DNA of 64,000 nucleotides, from contig JAQFVV010000012.1 of assembly GCA_028023455.1 (NCBI GenBank), positions 11,690,499 to 11,754,498 of the forward strand, written 5' to 3'. Source of the stretch: Epiperipatus broadwayi. Its lineage: Eukaryota > Onychophora > Udeonychophora > Euonychophora > Peripatidae. A model generated the notes under the pieces. That model did no database searches. It had not been told where the DNA came from and saw nothing but the letters and a program-made list of their open reading frames with translations. The first letter of the stretch is position 1. The number at the start of each line of letters is the position of its first letter. The translations under genes and the position numbers were made by a program. Below are positions 1-10,296 of the stretch, one piece after another.

Positions 1-328
1 GGTGTTTAAGGAGAATTATATAACATAGGAATAAATTAAGCACTCAAGGCCTATGTATTAAGGATATAGCCTTATATAAGTATAACAAAGGGATAAAACA
101 CCATCTCTCCAGAAAGAAATTTGGACAATTAAATCACATGGATATATATATATTTAAAATCATAGTTCAACTCCATTTATGCTACCATATAATATATTGG
201 TTATTATGAATGGTTATTTTCTCAGGCATCTAACATGATTTACACTATATACTAATAGGAAATATTGCAATAATATTTTGTATTTTACATTCTGCTAATA
301 TAGCATATTTTATTTAGTGGAGGACATC
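1..328. other. AT-rich sequence, no recognisable feature
   Basis: This stretch consists of short A/T runs and stop-dense frames on both strands. I see no coding similarity, repeat match or RNA-like structure in it. Confidence 0.6.
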
Positions 329-336
329 CAATAAAT

Positions 337-799
337 CAAGGGTGGGTAATTGTTTTGGCTTGGGGGCCACAGAGGTTGGTGGAGGGCCACATCAGGGGCC
401 ACTTTGTCAAAGCAAAGGTTAGCGGAGGGCCACACCTTTTTTTCATGACATAATAAACACACTGCTTTATTCCCTGTATTACCAAAGAAATATTGGTTTG
501 TCCCTTCTTCATTAAACACATGACATTCGTCACTGATTTTACATTTTTTGGAGGGTTAATGGTTTCACTAAAGTTGGAAAAAATTAACCAGATCAACTGG
601 AAAAGCACTGCACATCATATCTACACTGTGCATGTGTATTGACGTGGCCATCCTAGTGAAAAATAATGAGATGAATCTTTGGTCGCACATGGGAAGGAAA
701 TCTCAGTTCATGGTGAATTTTTCTGATTGTCTTGGCAGGCCACATAAAAACTTTTAGCTGGCTGCATGTGGCTCTCGGGCTGCTATTTGCCCACCCCTG
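337..799 (-). mobile_element. Internally deleted hAT transposon with BED-type transposase remnant
   Basis: The right end reads, on the minus strand, CAGGGGTGGGCAAATAGC, and the left end begins CAAGGGTGGGTAATTG; these are imperfect terminal inverted repeats of the widespread CAGGGGTGGGCAA class of hAT elements. The termini are flanked by near-identical 8-bp duplications, CAATAAAT (329-336) and CAATAAAC (800-807), the length expected for hAT insertion. Inside, minus-strand frames around 310-608 preserve scraps such as TGNKAVCLLCHEKK, resembling the N-terminal zinc-finger region of BED-type hAT transposases of the GTF2IRD2/ZBED kind. Frames are broken and there is no room for the catalytic core, so this is a non-autonomous remnant. 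Boundaries are well supported; the protein assignment is moderate. Confidence 0.75.
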
Positions 800-807
800 C
801 AATAAAC

Positions 808-2655
808 CCATTCTTATCAAGCAACTAAGGCCTACTACAGATTATTAAGTCACATTGAGAAATTTATTTATGTTTATTGCAATTATTTACATTTTTTTAT
901 TTTAGGACTAATGATATGAACAAAATATAATTAAAGAGAAATAGTTATCATTATTCCGAATTATAACCTCATCAGTTTGTGCAAGAATACTTAACTTATT
1001 AAGATTTTCGATTCACTAGACTAATTTGGGTGCTGATATAGTATGTGCTTGGTGGCCATTTTGAATTTTAAAACACCCAAAAAGACTGCTGGCACATGCA
1101 AGCATTTTTTATTTTTTTTTATTTTCCAGCAATTTTTTTTAATTGTAGCACCTTAGACTATTTAATTTTCCACGTTACTTTCTTTTCCTGCACTTTTTTT
1201 AATATTTTGAGATTTACTATCACAATGTTTGATTTATAGTATTATACTTTTTAAATATTGTTTTTTAAATTTATAATACTGATTTAGTATATACTGTTGA
1301 AAGACAGGAATAAGCTTTTGAAAGTAGCATTTATTATTTTTCTAATTATCGCTATATAAAGGCTTTTTGCAAATAGCATTTATGATTTTTTTAATGCCTT
1401 AACATGCATTAATTTTTGAGATTTACTATTACAATGTTTGATTATCACTACATAAATTAGCATTTCTGATTTATTTTAAAGATTTGCCCATACAAAAGAG
1501 TTTGGGTTCGAAAAGATAGATGGTCACCGGCCATTCTATCTTTTCCCAAAGACTTTATCATGTGTTTGAAGTGTTTGTATTCAGTCATTTATAGTTAAAA
1601 TCTGCAAAGCGCATGTGCAACAGCTTAATGCTGTTTAGCTATTACAGTTTAAAGGATTTTGTAATTTTTTAAATGTTCAATATTACTTTCTTTTTTCATT
1701 TTTTTTTTCTTTTCCTGCACTTTTTTTTATTGTAGCACCTTAGGCACCGAAGTTTGTTTATTTATTATATTTTATATATACATCCATAGTTCATTTATAA
1801 TTTGTAAGTAGTTTATTGTTATTAAATTTTTTTGTAGTGCTAAATTAGGAAGCAACTATCCTATTAGCTAAAGTATATATTTGTAAATCAAGAAGCATAA
1901 ATTATTTAGTATCAAATTATTGTTTTGTACTTTTCTATATTTTAAGAGCTAGCATTTATCACTAAATAATTTCTTTAAATAAATATATTGATATAGTCCA
2001 TATAAAGTCTCTTATTCTGCATAGATTATTCTATCTTTGATTAATCTATTAACTAAATTTTAATAGAATCTCTATCTCACAGGCAACCCAATCCATATGG
2101 CCATACTTCATACCAGTACAATATATAATGGGACTATGGGTGAATGGCCTCAATTCATATGTTTGTCTAGAATTATGTTTAGTTTGTCTTTAATATATAT
2201 AGATAATGATTAGTGAATTTTAATATTTCATAAGTATTAATAAGATTATTAAAAGAAATGGATGTAAAGTAATTAATTTAATATATATTCATGCTTTGAT
2301 TTTAAGACAAGAAATAAGATGACTATTCTTGTTTTTTCAAGTCTTTATCTTGTAATTGAAATGAAAGTATCATAATATTTAATGTTACCGATTTAATTAT
2401 AGTACAGCGCAAGTGAGAAGGAATTATTTCCTTCTAAATAGGATATATTTTATTATCTAGAATTTTTTTTTCTGTACAATTATAATGTCAACTATATACA
2501 TGTTCAGACATTTAACACAGAAACGTAGACATATGTTTATAAATTTTATCTTTTTTTCAAACTTTTGAAATTTATTATGAATGATCTTTTTGATAGCTAT
2601 TTTTGCATTTTATTATTAAATTTATTTGTTATTTATATTTAAAATTCTTCAGAGT
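808..2655. other. AT-rich spacer with small local duplications
   Basis: No gene is visible. A motif close to GAGATTTACTATCACAATG occurs near 1210 and again near 1418, and a CTTTTCCTGCACTTTTTTT block followed by TTGTAGCACCTTAG recurs around 1130-1200 and 1700-1745, indicating old local duplication. A short hairpin lies at about 1500-1553, where GAAAAGATAGATGG pairs with CCATTCTATCTTTTC. None of these was assigned to a family. Confidence 0.5.
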
Positions 2656-2659
2656 CCAC

Positions 2660-3640
2660 TTTTTGAAAAGGGGTGCTGGTCTCTTTTCTGTTTATAGCAA
2701 TTTTATTCTTGGATATTATCCAAGCCTCCTTTATCTTTTCATTATTCATTCTCCCTCTCTGTGCAAATGATATTTGCCCTAGACAAATCAAATTTGTGGC
2801 TTGACTGTTGTTCATGTTCTATGTATATCCAACAATATTCACTACTTCTCATGTCTTTTTATATAAATAATGGTGCTGGACCAGCCTTGTTAACAAATTT
2901 GTTCTCATCCCTCCTTAATATGCTTATTTTCAGTTGGTTTTGTTGCACTAAGTTTTGTAAGCTATTTGATAAGCTGTGTTCTTAGTCAGTTTATCTTTTA
3001 AGTTATTCAGCAGATTATTTAGTGAAGGTGAACAAAAACATATTGTTCAGAACAAATGTTTTTTTAAATGTTTGAGGCTCTTTTGGTACATATGGAAGGT
3101 TTGTTTATTTTTTGTTCTCACTAGATTGAAGTTGTAATGGATCTATCATGTTATAAATTTTATTGATGTTATATTCCAGGTTTCTTAAGTCTCATATATG
3201 TGGTAATATTGTTTTCCCAATCTATTTTGAATTTACAGAATTTTAAATTCTTGTAAAAAAAAATAATTTAAGACCAACATATTTATAATCTATGGAAATT
3301 AAAGATTAGGAATGGATGGCTCTTCTAATGTTTATCAGTTATAGTATCATTCTGTAGTTTAAAAAGGTCACATTGCTTTTGCATGCTAACATCCAAAAAT
3401 CTAGTATTTTGGTTCTTGTATTTTTTTTCAATGATCCAAATTAATGAAGATGTCTTTCCAAGTTTTTGATGAATTTTTGTAATTAGTTTTTTATCTGCAT
3501 ATATCAATGTGTCATATACTTATCTAGTGTACAGTACATTTTCAAACAGGTACACAAATTTTGGTATAATTTTGTTTTCAATCTTTGAGAGGTATAGGCT
3601 AGAGATAATACCACTGAATAGAAAAGCTCCATTGCTTTTT
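2660..3640 (-). pseudogene. Degraded Penelope-like element, copy A (RT tail plus GIY-YIG region)
   Basis: Read on the minus strand, about 3640-3300 contains scraps resembling the end of a PLE reverse transcriptase, including IWIIEKKYKNQNTRFLDVSM (3325-3507), comparable to the FLDV region after the RT catalytic box. About 3000-2665 encodes fragments such as NLLTRLVQHHYLYKK and AINRKETSTPF, which line up with the C-terminal GIY-YIG part of the PLE fragments at 4591-4878 and 52601-53257. Frames are interrupted by many stops and frameshifts, so it cannot encode protein. It is the inverted paralogue of the copy at 3645-4878: the two share long stretches of DNA similarity. The GIY-YIG end is the stronger evidence; the RT part alone would be weak. 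Confidence 0.55.
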
Positions 3641-3644
3641 CATT

Positions 3645-4878
3645 GTTCATTTGATATTGTTTTTATTTACTATGGCAGTAATGTCTTCACTGATCCTATT
3701 TAATACTGCCATTATGAAATCTTTTTTATATGCATTATAGTTAACATGTTGTAACATTTCATAAATAACAACTAAACAGACATCCTCTTTAATTTGGACT
3801 ATTGAAAAAGAAGACAAGAACCAAAGTATCAGAATTTTGGATCTTGACATGTAAAAATAATTCGATACTTGAAACTACTGAATGGTACTTAAACTGATAA
3901 ACATTAGAGGAGCCATTCATCCCCAGTTTTTAACTCTCATGGCCCAGAAATATGCTAATCTTAAAGATTTCTTTACAAGAATTTAAAACTTTGTTAATTT
4001 GAAATAGATTGAAAAAACATATATATATGAATACACCAAACTTTTTTTAAAACTTTTTTTATATGACTATTATAAAAATAAAATAACACACCAATGTTTC
4101 AACTATTTTATAATAAAGTCTTTTTGAAGTGTTTCTTGAAAAAGACTATATTATAAAATAGTCAAAACATTGGCGTGTTATTTTATTTTTATAATAATCA
4201 TATAAAAAATAAGTTTTAAAAAGAAGTTTGGTGTATTCATTTATATATATGGAAAATTATGATTTATTTTTTGAAAAGAAAAACTGTGTAGATGATATTT
4301 TAAAAATTGGAAGAACACTATTGATGCATATATCAAAAACTTAAAAAGTCTGGGATATAACATCAATAAAATGTACATGATAGATGGATTTTATAGCGAG
4401 AACTAAAAGTGAAAAAGCCTCCCATACGCACCAAAAGTGGCTCAAAATTTAAAATAACATTTGCTCTAAAAAATATAAGCTTTTATTCTCCTCCTTCACT
4501 GTACAAACTGTGGAATAATTTGAAAGATAAATAGACTAAGGAAGCAGCTCATCAAGTAGTTTACTAAATCGAGTTTAACCAACTGGAAATATGCATATTA
4601 GGGAGACAAGAGCAAATTTGTCAACAAGGCTGGTCCAGGACAATTATTTATATAACAGGGCCAAGAGAAATAGTTCTATATTCATAGAATGTGAACAACA
4701 ATTAGGCCATAAATTGCATCATCTAAGGGAAATGTCATTTGCACAGAGAGGGGGGATAAAAACAAAAGATCACGGAGATTTAGATAAAAGCCAAGAATGT
4801 ATTTGCTATAAACAGAAAAGATACCAGGATATCCCTTTCAAAAAAGTGAGTTTTCTGAAGAAATTTAAAAATTGTTAA
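3645..4878 (+). pseudogene. Degraded Penelope-like element, copy B (GIY-YIG C-terminus)
   Basis: The clearest coding part is an open stretch of 95 codons at 4591-4878 with RETRANLSTRLVQDNYLYNR, which matches the endonuclease region of the PLE at 52601-53257 (ETKTNIATRVAQHRYLYNK). Upstream, 3780-3850 reads IWTIEKEDKNQSIRILDLDM, matching the RT tail of copy A at the same relative place, and about 4285 has CVDDILKIG, which could be an RT-like scrap. The DNA from about 3790 to 4870 is colinear with the reverse complement of 2665-3440, except that copy B carries a 232-bp palindrome at 4019-4250 that copy A lacks. The element is broken by stops and has no usable start. It is a dead retroelement, not a host gene. 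Confidence 0.6.
4019..4250. repeat. 232-bp near-perfect palindrome (foldback/MITE-like) inserted in PLE copy B
   Basis: Arms at about 4019-4129 and 4135-4250 are near-perfect reverse complements separated by only about five bases, starting ATATATATGAATACACCAAA on the left and ending with its complement on the right. The paralogous PLE copy A has no equivalent palindrome at the matching place, so it is an insertion. No clean target duplication could be delimited because the flanks are TA-rich. A transcript would fold into a roughly 110-bp hairpin. Confidence 0.75.
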
Positions 4879-5389
4879 AAAACAAACAATAAATTTAAAT
4901 AATTAAATACAAAAATAGCTATCAAGTATACATAAAGAGCATCTATAATAAAATACAAAAGAGCTATGATTATGATATAATATACTGAAGACAAAAAAAA
5001 GCTAAAATTTATAAACATGACTATCTTTTCGGAGTTAAATGTCCGAATATTTACATAGTTAACATATAGTATAGTTTATTGTAAAAGCTTTATTTTAAGT
5101 ATAATAAATTAGATAAATCTGTTGTGAACAATTTTATTTTAAAAATTATATTGCAGCAATTTTTATTTTGCTTCACGAAGAATAAAAATCTATAATATTG
5201 GTATTTGTCTTTGTTAAATCCTTTTTTTTATTTTAAGGATATTCTAAAATATATGTGAATATTTTATATAAATAACTAGTCTTAAGTTAAATAATACATA
5301 TATTTTAGAATATGAATAAAAGATTTACACTAGCAATAACAAATTAGTTATGATCAAATAGTAATAACAAAAGGAGGGTGTGTTTGGAT
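4879..5389. other. AT-rich spacer, nothing recognised
   Basis: Stop-rich A/T sequence between the PLE remnant and the hammerhead repeat units. I see no coding, RNA or repeat signal apart from a faint inverted similarity around ATATTCTAAAATATATGTG. Confidence 0.5.
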
Positions 5390-5518
5390 GTTTATTTCAA
5401 TTCACTTTCTTAACATTTTAAATACGTAAATAGAGAGATTTGAATCAGAGATTTTAAGTCTATTCATCCTCCTCTCTATATCAAGTAACTATTACACACA
5501 ACGGCACACATGCAAAAA

Positions 5519-5582
5519 GATCCCAATATATGTATTTTGTGCAGAACCAGCACTCATCAGTTTATCCAGACTATAATCTCCC
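5519..5582 (-). ncRNA. Type I hammerhead ribozyme motif, decayed copy
   Basis: On the minus strand the order is stem I strand, CTGATGA (core box 1), stem II GTGC/GCAC with a 7-base loop, then AAAA where GAAA is expected, then a short AT hairpin as stem III and ATTGGGATC as the returning stem I strand. Stem II is a perfect 4-bp helix here. The essential G12 has become A, consistent with decay of a CpG (CACGAAA to CACAAAA), so this copy should be inactive. Confidence 0.6.
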
Positions 5583-5880
5583 ACATCGTCTCACTTTTTC
5601 AACTATTCAATTCCATTTCATTGAAAAACCAATGATGGAATACTCAAAGCCTTTGTTGGATTGGATATTATAGTCTATCCATGTAGACATTACATCAGGA
5701 GAGGGATGGACTGAACTTATACTAAGATGTAATCTATTTCCCAAGAAATATTTAGTTCTAAGGCAGTATGTCATTTATTTATATAGAGGAATTTGAACTC
5801 AGGATTTTTTAGTTTATTCATCCTCTACTCAGTCTTAAGCAACAAATCCACGTGACAACACACATACAAAAAAGATACAT

Positions 5881-5944
5881 GATCTCCAATATACATATTT
5901 CATGGAGAACCTGCATTCATCATTTGCACCAGATCATAATCTCT
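5881..5944 (-). ncRNA. Type I hammerhead ribozyme motif, decayed copy
   Basis: Minus strand: ATGATC of stem I, then ATGATGA for core box 1 (first C changed to A), a damaged stem II, an intact GAAA box, a stem III of ATATGTAT type, then TTGGAGATCAT. The outer stem I pair here is ATGATC with GATCAT, whereas the copies at 14.8-15.0 and 32.1 kb use ATAATC with GATTAT, a paired change expected if stem I is real. The C3 change makes activity unlikely. Confidence 0.6.
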
Positions 5945-6014
5945 CATATATATATGCAATCAGTGTTCAGTTTATATTAAATAGCAATTCCTCAAACGTT
6001 AATAGACCGACTTC

Positions 6015-6311
6015 AATTTTGATCTGGCCAAACTAATGTGTGCTGGTTGAAATATGTATATTGGGGATTATGTATATTTTTTGTACATGTGTGGTAATGT
6101 GTGCATGAGATAGAGTGGAGGGTGAATAGACTGAAAAATCTTGAGTTCAAATCACTCTATTTATATATGTAGGAAACATTCAGTATAAGCAAATGACATA
6201 CTGTCTTAGAATTACATATTGCTTGAGAAATAAAGTACATCTTAATATAAATTCAGCCCATCTCTCTCTTATTAATATATATATAAATAAGTAATGTCCA
6301 ATAAAATGACG
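6015..6311 (+). repeat. Hammerhead-repeat unit, plus strand, ribozyme degenerate
   Basis: The unit begins with GATCTGGCCAAACTAATG, matching stem I and a degenerate core box, but stem II has collapsed by deletion before GAAATATGTATATTGG. The downstream body (ACATGTGTGG, GAGTTCAAATC and an ATTCAGCCCATC end) is well kept. It runs up to the hAT insertion at 6320, and the next unit resumes directly after the hAT at 10297, so the two were a head-to-tail pair before the hAT arrived. Confidence 0.6.
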
Positions 6312-6739
6312 GGTTGGATCAGAATTCCCCAAACTTTTTTGTCTTGTGGACCCCTTTCTGAATTATTTTTTTGCTATAGACCCCCTGTCTGCTTAATATT
6401 AGAATTTCCTAAACTTTATATTGTCAAATATGTTTTTTCACAGTTGTTATAGTGCTGTTCACTTTGATAGGGCTTTGTAAGAAAAGAAAACGAACTTAAA
6501 ATTTTTATTCAGACCTTTATTGAAACAATTAAATTAAAAATTTTATTTTTATGTGAAATAAAGTTTAAAACTAAAAATACAATAATTAATGGTGTTAATG
6601 GGAGGGATGAGGGATAAACTTGATGCTCTGATAGCAATTGCCTAATATTTGTAGTCAAATGACAGGTATAGCCTTAAATCTCCTCATTCAGTTATTTGCG
6701 TATGATTTATTGTTTTTTGTCAGCAGATTAGTTATTGTG

Positions 6740-8101
6740 CTAAAACCCATTTCCATGAGATATGAAGATGAAAAGGCTATCAAAAATTTTTTCATAGTAC
6801 TCCATAATGCAAGATAAGTAACAGCTAAAATTTTTGTGAAGCCAGAACTGCTGATACCCCTTTTTGAACTGCACTTTAACTACTTTGTTAGTGATTATTT
6901 TGATGATTTCCTCTTGTAGTGTGATATCTGATTCTTCAATTGCACCATACATATTGATAATTTAGTGTGGTATTTTTCTAATTAAACCATCATCTGATCT
7001 GGTTTTAAAGTCTGAGTGGAGGGCATTAAAATGTGGAAACATATGCCAAAATCTCATTATCCTGAACATTTGTCAATGATAAGTTGTGAAACTGTGAAAC
7101 TTTGTTCCTTCCAATGTTTAATCCTGGAAAGAAAAGCTGAAATTATGGACTTTGTTTTTATTAAATTCAGACCATCTCCTTGTAACTGCAAATTAACCAC
7201 ATTAAATTCAGCAAATAAATCTGTTAAATAAGCAATATCTGGTTTCCATTTTATTAAGTTTTCTCTCAAAATGGAATTTTATCATCCAAAAACGCTAAAA
7301 TGGGTTCAAAAAGTGAAATTTTTTTTTTCCAAACTTGAGCCTTTTGAGAGTCAGTGTACTTCAGTGTAAAGAAGTAATTGATGAAAGTCCTCATCATCTT
7401 CTTTACACAATTGCTCAAACAACCTAGAATTTAATGCATTCCTATAAATCTTATTTATTTCTGTTATGATGGATTAGAGAGATTGCTGCAATGTAGCACT
7501 TAGATTTTTAGCTATAAAATATTGTCAATGAATGATGCAGTGAATTGCAAATATACCAGACACTTTTTGTTTTAAATAGCTTATAAAATTGCAATAGTGA
7601 CCAAACATGGCTGGTGCTCCATCTTCTACTACCAATATTATATTTATTAAGGGGATCATTTGTTCCATGAAATAATATTTTAAAACATTAAATATTGATT
7701 CACATTTAGTATCTGTTGTCAAAGTTTTCGCAAAAAGCAATTCTTGATAGATTTCTTGGTTTATAACAAAATAAACACATGCATTAATAATGCTTCATTA
7801 CCAGTTAAAGTTGACTTATTGAATTTAAGGGAGAAAATGTTTGTTTTTAGATAATTACCCCAAAAGCTTTCCACAGCATGACTCATTTTATCAATACATC
7901 TTTGAACTATGCTGTCACTCAAAAAAATGTTTTGTGTATATCAGGTGCAGGTTTATGTAGAACAGTTTTTAAAACCTCAATGGCTGGCCAAATCAGCTGT
8001 TCTCCAATAGTATAGGGCTTTCCTGATTTTGCTATGAGTAATGAAATATTGCAAGATGCCAGCAATCCATCAACATCTCTTTTTAACATTGAAGGAAACA
8101 T
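6740..8101 (-). pseudogene. hAT transposase, central and C-terminal blocks (broken)
   Basis: Four minus-strand blocks follow the order of ZBED5/SCAND3-type hAT transposases. 8101-7919 reads LIAKSGKPYTIGEQLIWPA, the conserved KPHTIGE-LILPA block. 7740-7525 reads KCESIFNVLKYYF then VVEDGAPAMFGHYCNFISYL and IHCIIH, the catalytic-domain block in which DGAPAM is characteristic. 7269-7057 contains FNVVNLQLQGDGLNLIKTKS. 6952-6740 contains LQEEIIKI and KKGYQQFWLH, from the C-terminal hATC dimerisation region. Each block sits in a different frame or is separated by stops, so the gene is dead. Family recognition is strong because four independent blocks occur in the correct order. Confidence 0.85.
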
Positions 8102-8148
8102 GCTGTCTAGTGTGATTCTCTTCTAAAGTTTTTCATTGTTTTAAAATA

Positions 8149-9028
8149 CACCTGGGTCTCATTTTACACAATAGACAGGTACCTCAGAAAACACATGCAA
8201 ATGAAATCACGCAAAAATAGACGTAACTTACATTGAAAAAGGGGGGATGCAGCCTGTGATTTTTCAAAATTCGCAAATTCGCATAAAAGCAAAGCACCAA
8301 CGTAAAATTACTTTAAAATTCGCACGCAAAAAAAAAATAAGAAAATAAAATATGACTAATAAAAAATTTCAAATTTGAAAAAAATTGATACAAGACAAAC
8401 TTTTTTTAACTATAATATTTAATTTTATTCAAAATAATATATTTTTATGCATAATTTACAGTACAGTAATTTGCATTTTTTTATACACATTTTAATTATT
8501 ATGATTTTCTGGTGACAACATAATTAGTAATTAATCTTTGAAACAATGATTTTATTAATTGTTTACAAAGCTCGCGATATCCAGACATACAACTATTTAG
8601 CTCTCGTTGGAATTTAAGAGCACATTAACGATTAGTGCCATTAATAAAAAAATAATAATTTATTACATTCTTTTTTAAAAAGCAAAAACAGAATGTGATT
8701 TAAAATGCAAAATTAACACACACAATGTTTGAACAAATTTACATTATAATCTTGTAAAATTTAATGTGTGTATACATAAAATGTGAAAATCATGATTTTA
8801 ATTTCATTATTGCATAAAATCTTACTATTATAAAGCACTAAAAATATTGAAATTACTAAGATGAAAGTCGAATTCCAATAATGTGATATTACTTTCAATA
8901 TAACGTAAGTGTGCGAAATTTATTATTTAAAGTAATAGCGCATTATCGGAGTTCGACTTCCGGTGAAACATGAATCGCGTAACTTTAAAATCGTGTTAAA
9001 TAAGTCCACGTAAAAAGAGACCCAGGTG
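8149..9028 (-). mobile_element. Tigger/pogo-like non-autonomous element (copy 1) nested in hAT
   Basis: The termini are CACCTGGGTCTCATTTTA on the left and its complement TAAAAAGAGACCCAGGTG on the right, flanked by TA dinucleotides at 8147-8148 and 9029-9030, as expected for Tc1/mariner/pogo insertion. The same ends occur at 40715-42522 and 48386-49341. It contains one copy of the unit that is amplified fourfold in the 40.7-kb copy. Orientation follows the 40.7-kb copy, whose transposase start lies on the minus strand. It separates the zinc-finger start of the hAT transposase (9040-9138) from the next block (about 8101). Confidence 0.85.
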
Positions 9029-9138
9029 TATATTAAATCTTTACCTGTTTTATCAGAATGCAACCTTCTCAGATGATCCTCCAGTTTAGACAGTTTTATA
9101 GCATCATTGCTTAAAACTTTGTTGCACAAAAGACACAT
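9029..9138 (-). pseudogene. hAT transposase N-terminal zinc-finger remnant
   Basis: The minus-strand frame begins MCLLCNKVLSNDAIKLSKLE and continues with DHLRRLHSDKTGKDL. CxxC followed by HxxxxH is the zinc ligand pattern of BED-like fingers at the start of ZBED5/SCAND3-type transposases, which bind the transposon ends. Only this finger survives; the reading frame runs directly into the inserted Tigger-like element at 9028. On the far side, minus-strand sequence below 8147 resumes the same region of the protein, so the finger belongs to the transposase fragments at 6740-8101. Confidence 0.75.
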
Positions 9139-9843
9139 GGGAAAATTCTTGTTTGACAGTGATGGAATAAAGCCATTTTAAATAATCAATGCTACATTGA
9201 CTACATTTTTTTAGCCTCTACAATGGAGTAGAAGATAGCTGTTGACAAAAAACAAGCTACTTAAATCTCGTAAAATAAAAAATTTAAAATTAATTGACTG
9301 GAATAAGATTCTATTTAGCCATTTACATTAAAACTAAGTATAATGAAAATTGAAAAAGAATCTGAACCATTCCTACTCATTTAACACAAAATCTTTAAAA
9401 AGCACACAAACAAAAAAAAACCTTAAAAAGTCGGAAATATTTTTTACTATATCTGAACCTTAACTATTTCTTTGTTTGAATATTTAATTTTTTCTTCAAG
9501 CATACAATTAGATGCTTTGGTCATATGTTTTAACAGGTATTATCTTTATTTGAAATGCTCAACTAAATACAGCCAAGATTACAATCTAGATGACTAACTA
9601 ACTAAAGGTTGTACTTACTTTACTCAGATACTCCTAAACAAGATGTTTTTGATTCACTTGATTTTCAATATTTTTCAGCCATTTTTCTTCTCAAAATTTA
9701 GAATAGAAATAGTCAATGTTTGATTCTAGCACTCCTATTTATAATTGCCTAATTTAACATGTGCGTGCAAAAGTTTTGATCTGAACAATTCTGAACAAAC
9801 TTTATTCACTGCATGTGGTTGCTCAATGTGATGCTGGTATGAA

Positions 9844-10009
9844 ACTTATAAAATCTTGTTATGTAATCATAGAACATTATGAAGCAAATACCTAAATAAT
9901 AACTGTGAACCAATACTTATTTGATTACTTATAGAATCTTGTTATGTAATCATAGAACATTATGAAGCAGATACCTAAATAATAACTGTCAACCAATACT
10001 TATTTGATT
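9844..10009. repeat. Tandem duplication, two 83-bp copies
   Basis: Two adjacent copies (9844-9926 and 9927-10009) share ATCTTGTTATGTAATCATAG, a following ACATTATGAAGCA and CCAATACTTATTTGATT with only a few differences. They lie in the 5' noncoding part of the hAT element. Confidence 0.85.
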
Positions 10010-10296
10010 TTGTTATTATCTTTATTTTTAGAAGCTATATGATAATTTTTGTAATTTGCAAGAATTATAATAACAAAATCCAAAACTTATTGTACCTATT
10101 CATATAATTAATTGTTTGAAATTTAAAATATCTACTTAAAAGTTTACAAAACACTTGAAATAATGATTTCAGTGGTGGACCTCCATTTACATTTCATGGA
10201 CCCCCAATTTTTTTGTCATTGACACAGACCCCCTGAAAGTGGAAACCAATCCCTGGGGATCAGTATCGACCACTTTAAAAACCCAGTGGGTTAGAT

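Larger units (their letters stand above)
5390..5990 (-). repeat. Two tandem units of the hammerhead-bearing (retrozyme-like) repeat
   Basis: Two head-to-tail minus-strand units, with equivalent ribozyme core positions at 5554-5560 and 5917-5923, give a spacing of 363 bp. Both share the family's flanking body: a TATTCCATCATTGG segment and ATGAAATGG upstream of the ribozyme, and an ACATGTGTG motif with a GAGTTCAAATTCCTC motif downstream. The first unit lacks about 85 bp that other units carry just upstream of the ribozyme, which accounts for the short spacing. Other copies lie at 6015, 10297, 14706, 32105, 50030 and 50700-51562. Confidence 0.7.
6320..10288 (-). mobile_element. hAT DNA transposon (ZBED5/SCAND3-like transposase), decayed and nested
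   Basis: The left terminus starts CAGAATTCCCCAAACTTTTT, followed by a GGACCCC-rich subterminal region, and the right end has the complementary GGGGGTCC-type sequence (10195-10235) and stops at CCCAGTG. Flanking 8-bp duplications GGTTGGAT (6312-6319) and GGTTAGAT (10289-10296) differ at one base and fit hAT biology. The minus strand encodes, in order, a zinc-finger-like start, central transposase blocks and a C-terminal dimerisation block, all broken by stops and frameshifts. A Tigger-like element at 8149-9028 has inserted into the transposase frame. The flanks belong to the hammerhead repeat, which places this insertion later than that repeat array. Confidence 0.8.

Noticed and set aside
3647-3850. 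67-codon minus frame as a separate small gene
   Set aside because: It is antisense to PLE copy B, whose plus-strand IEKEDKNQSIRILD matches copy A.
8620-8760. CRISPR-like array or satellite in the Tigger-like element
   Set aside because: Only one unit is present here, and at 41.6-42.2 kb the units abut directly with no unique spacers; it is a minisatellite in a eukaryotic transposon.
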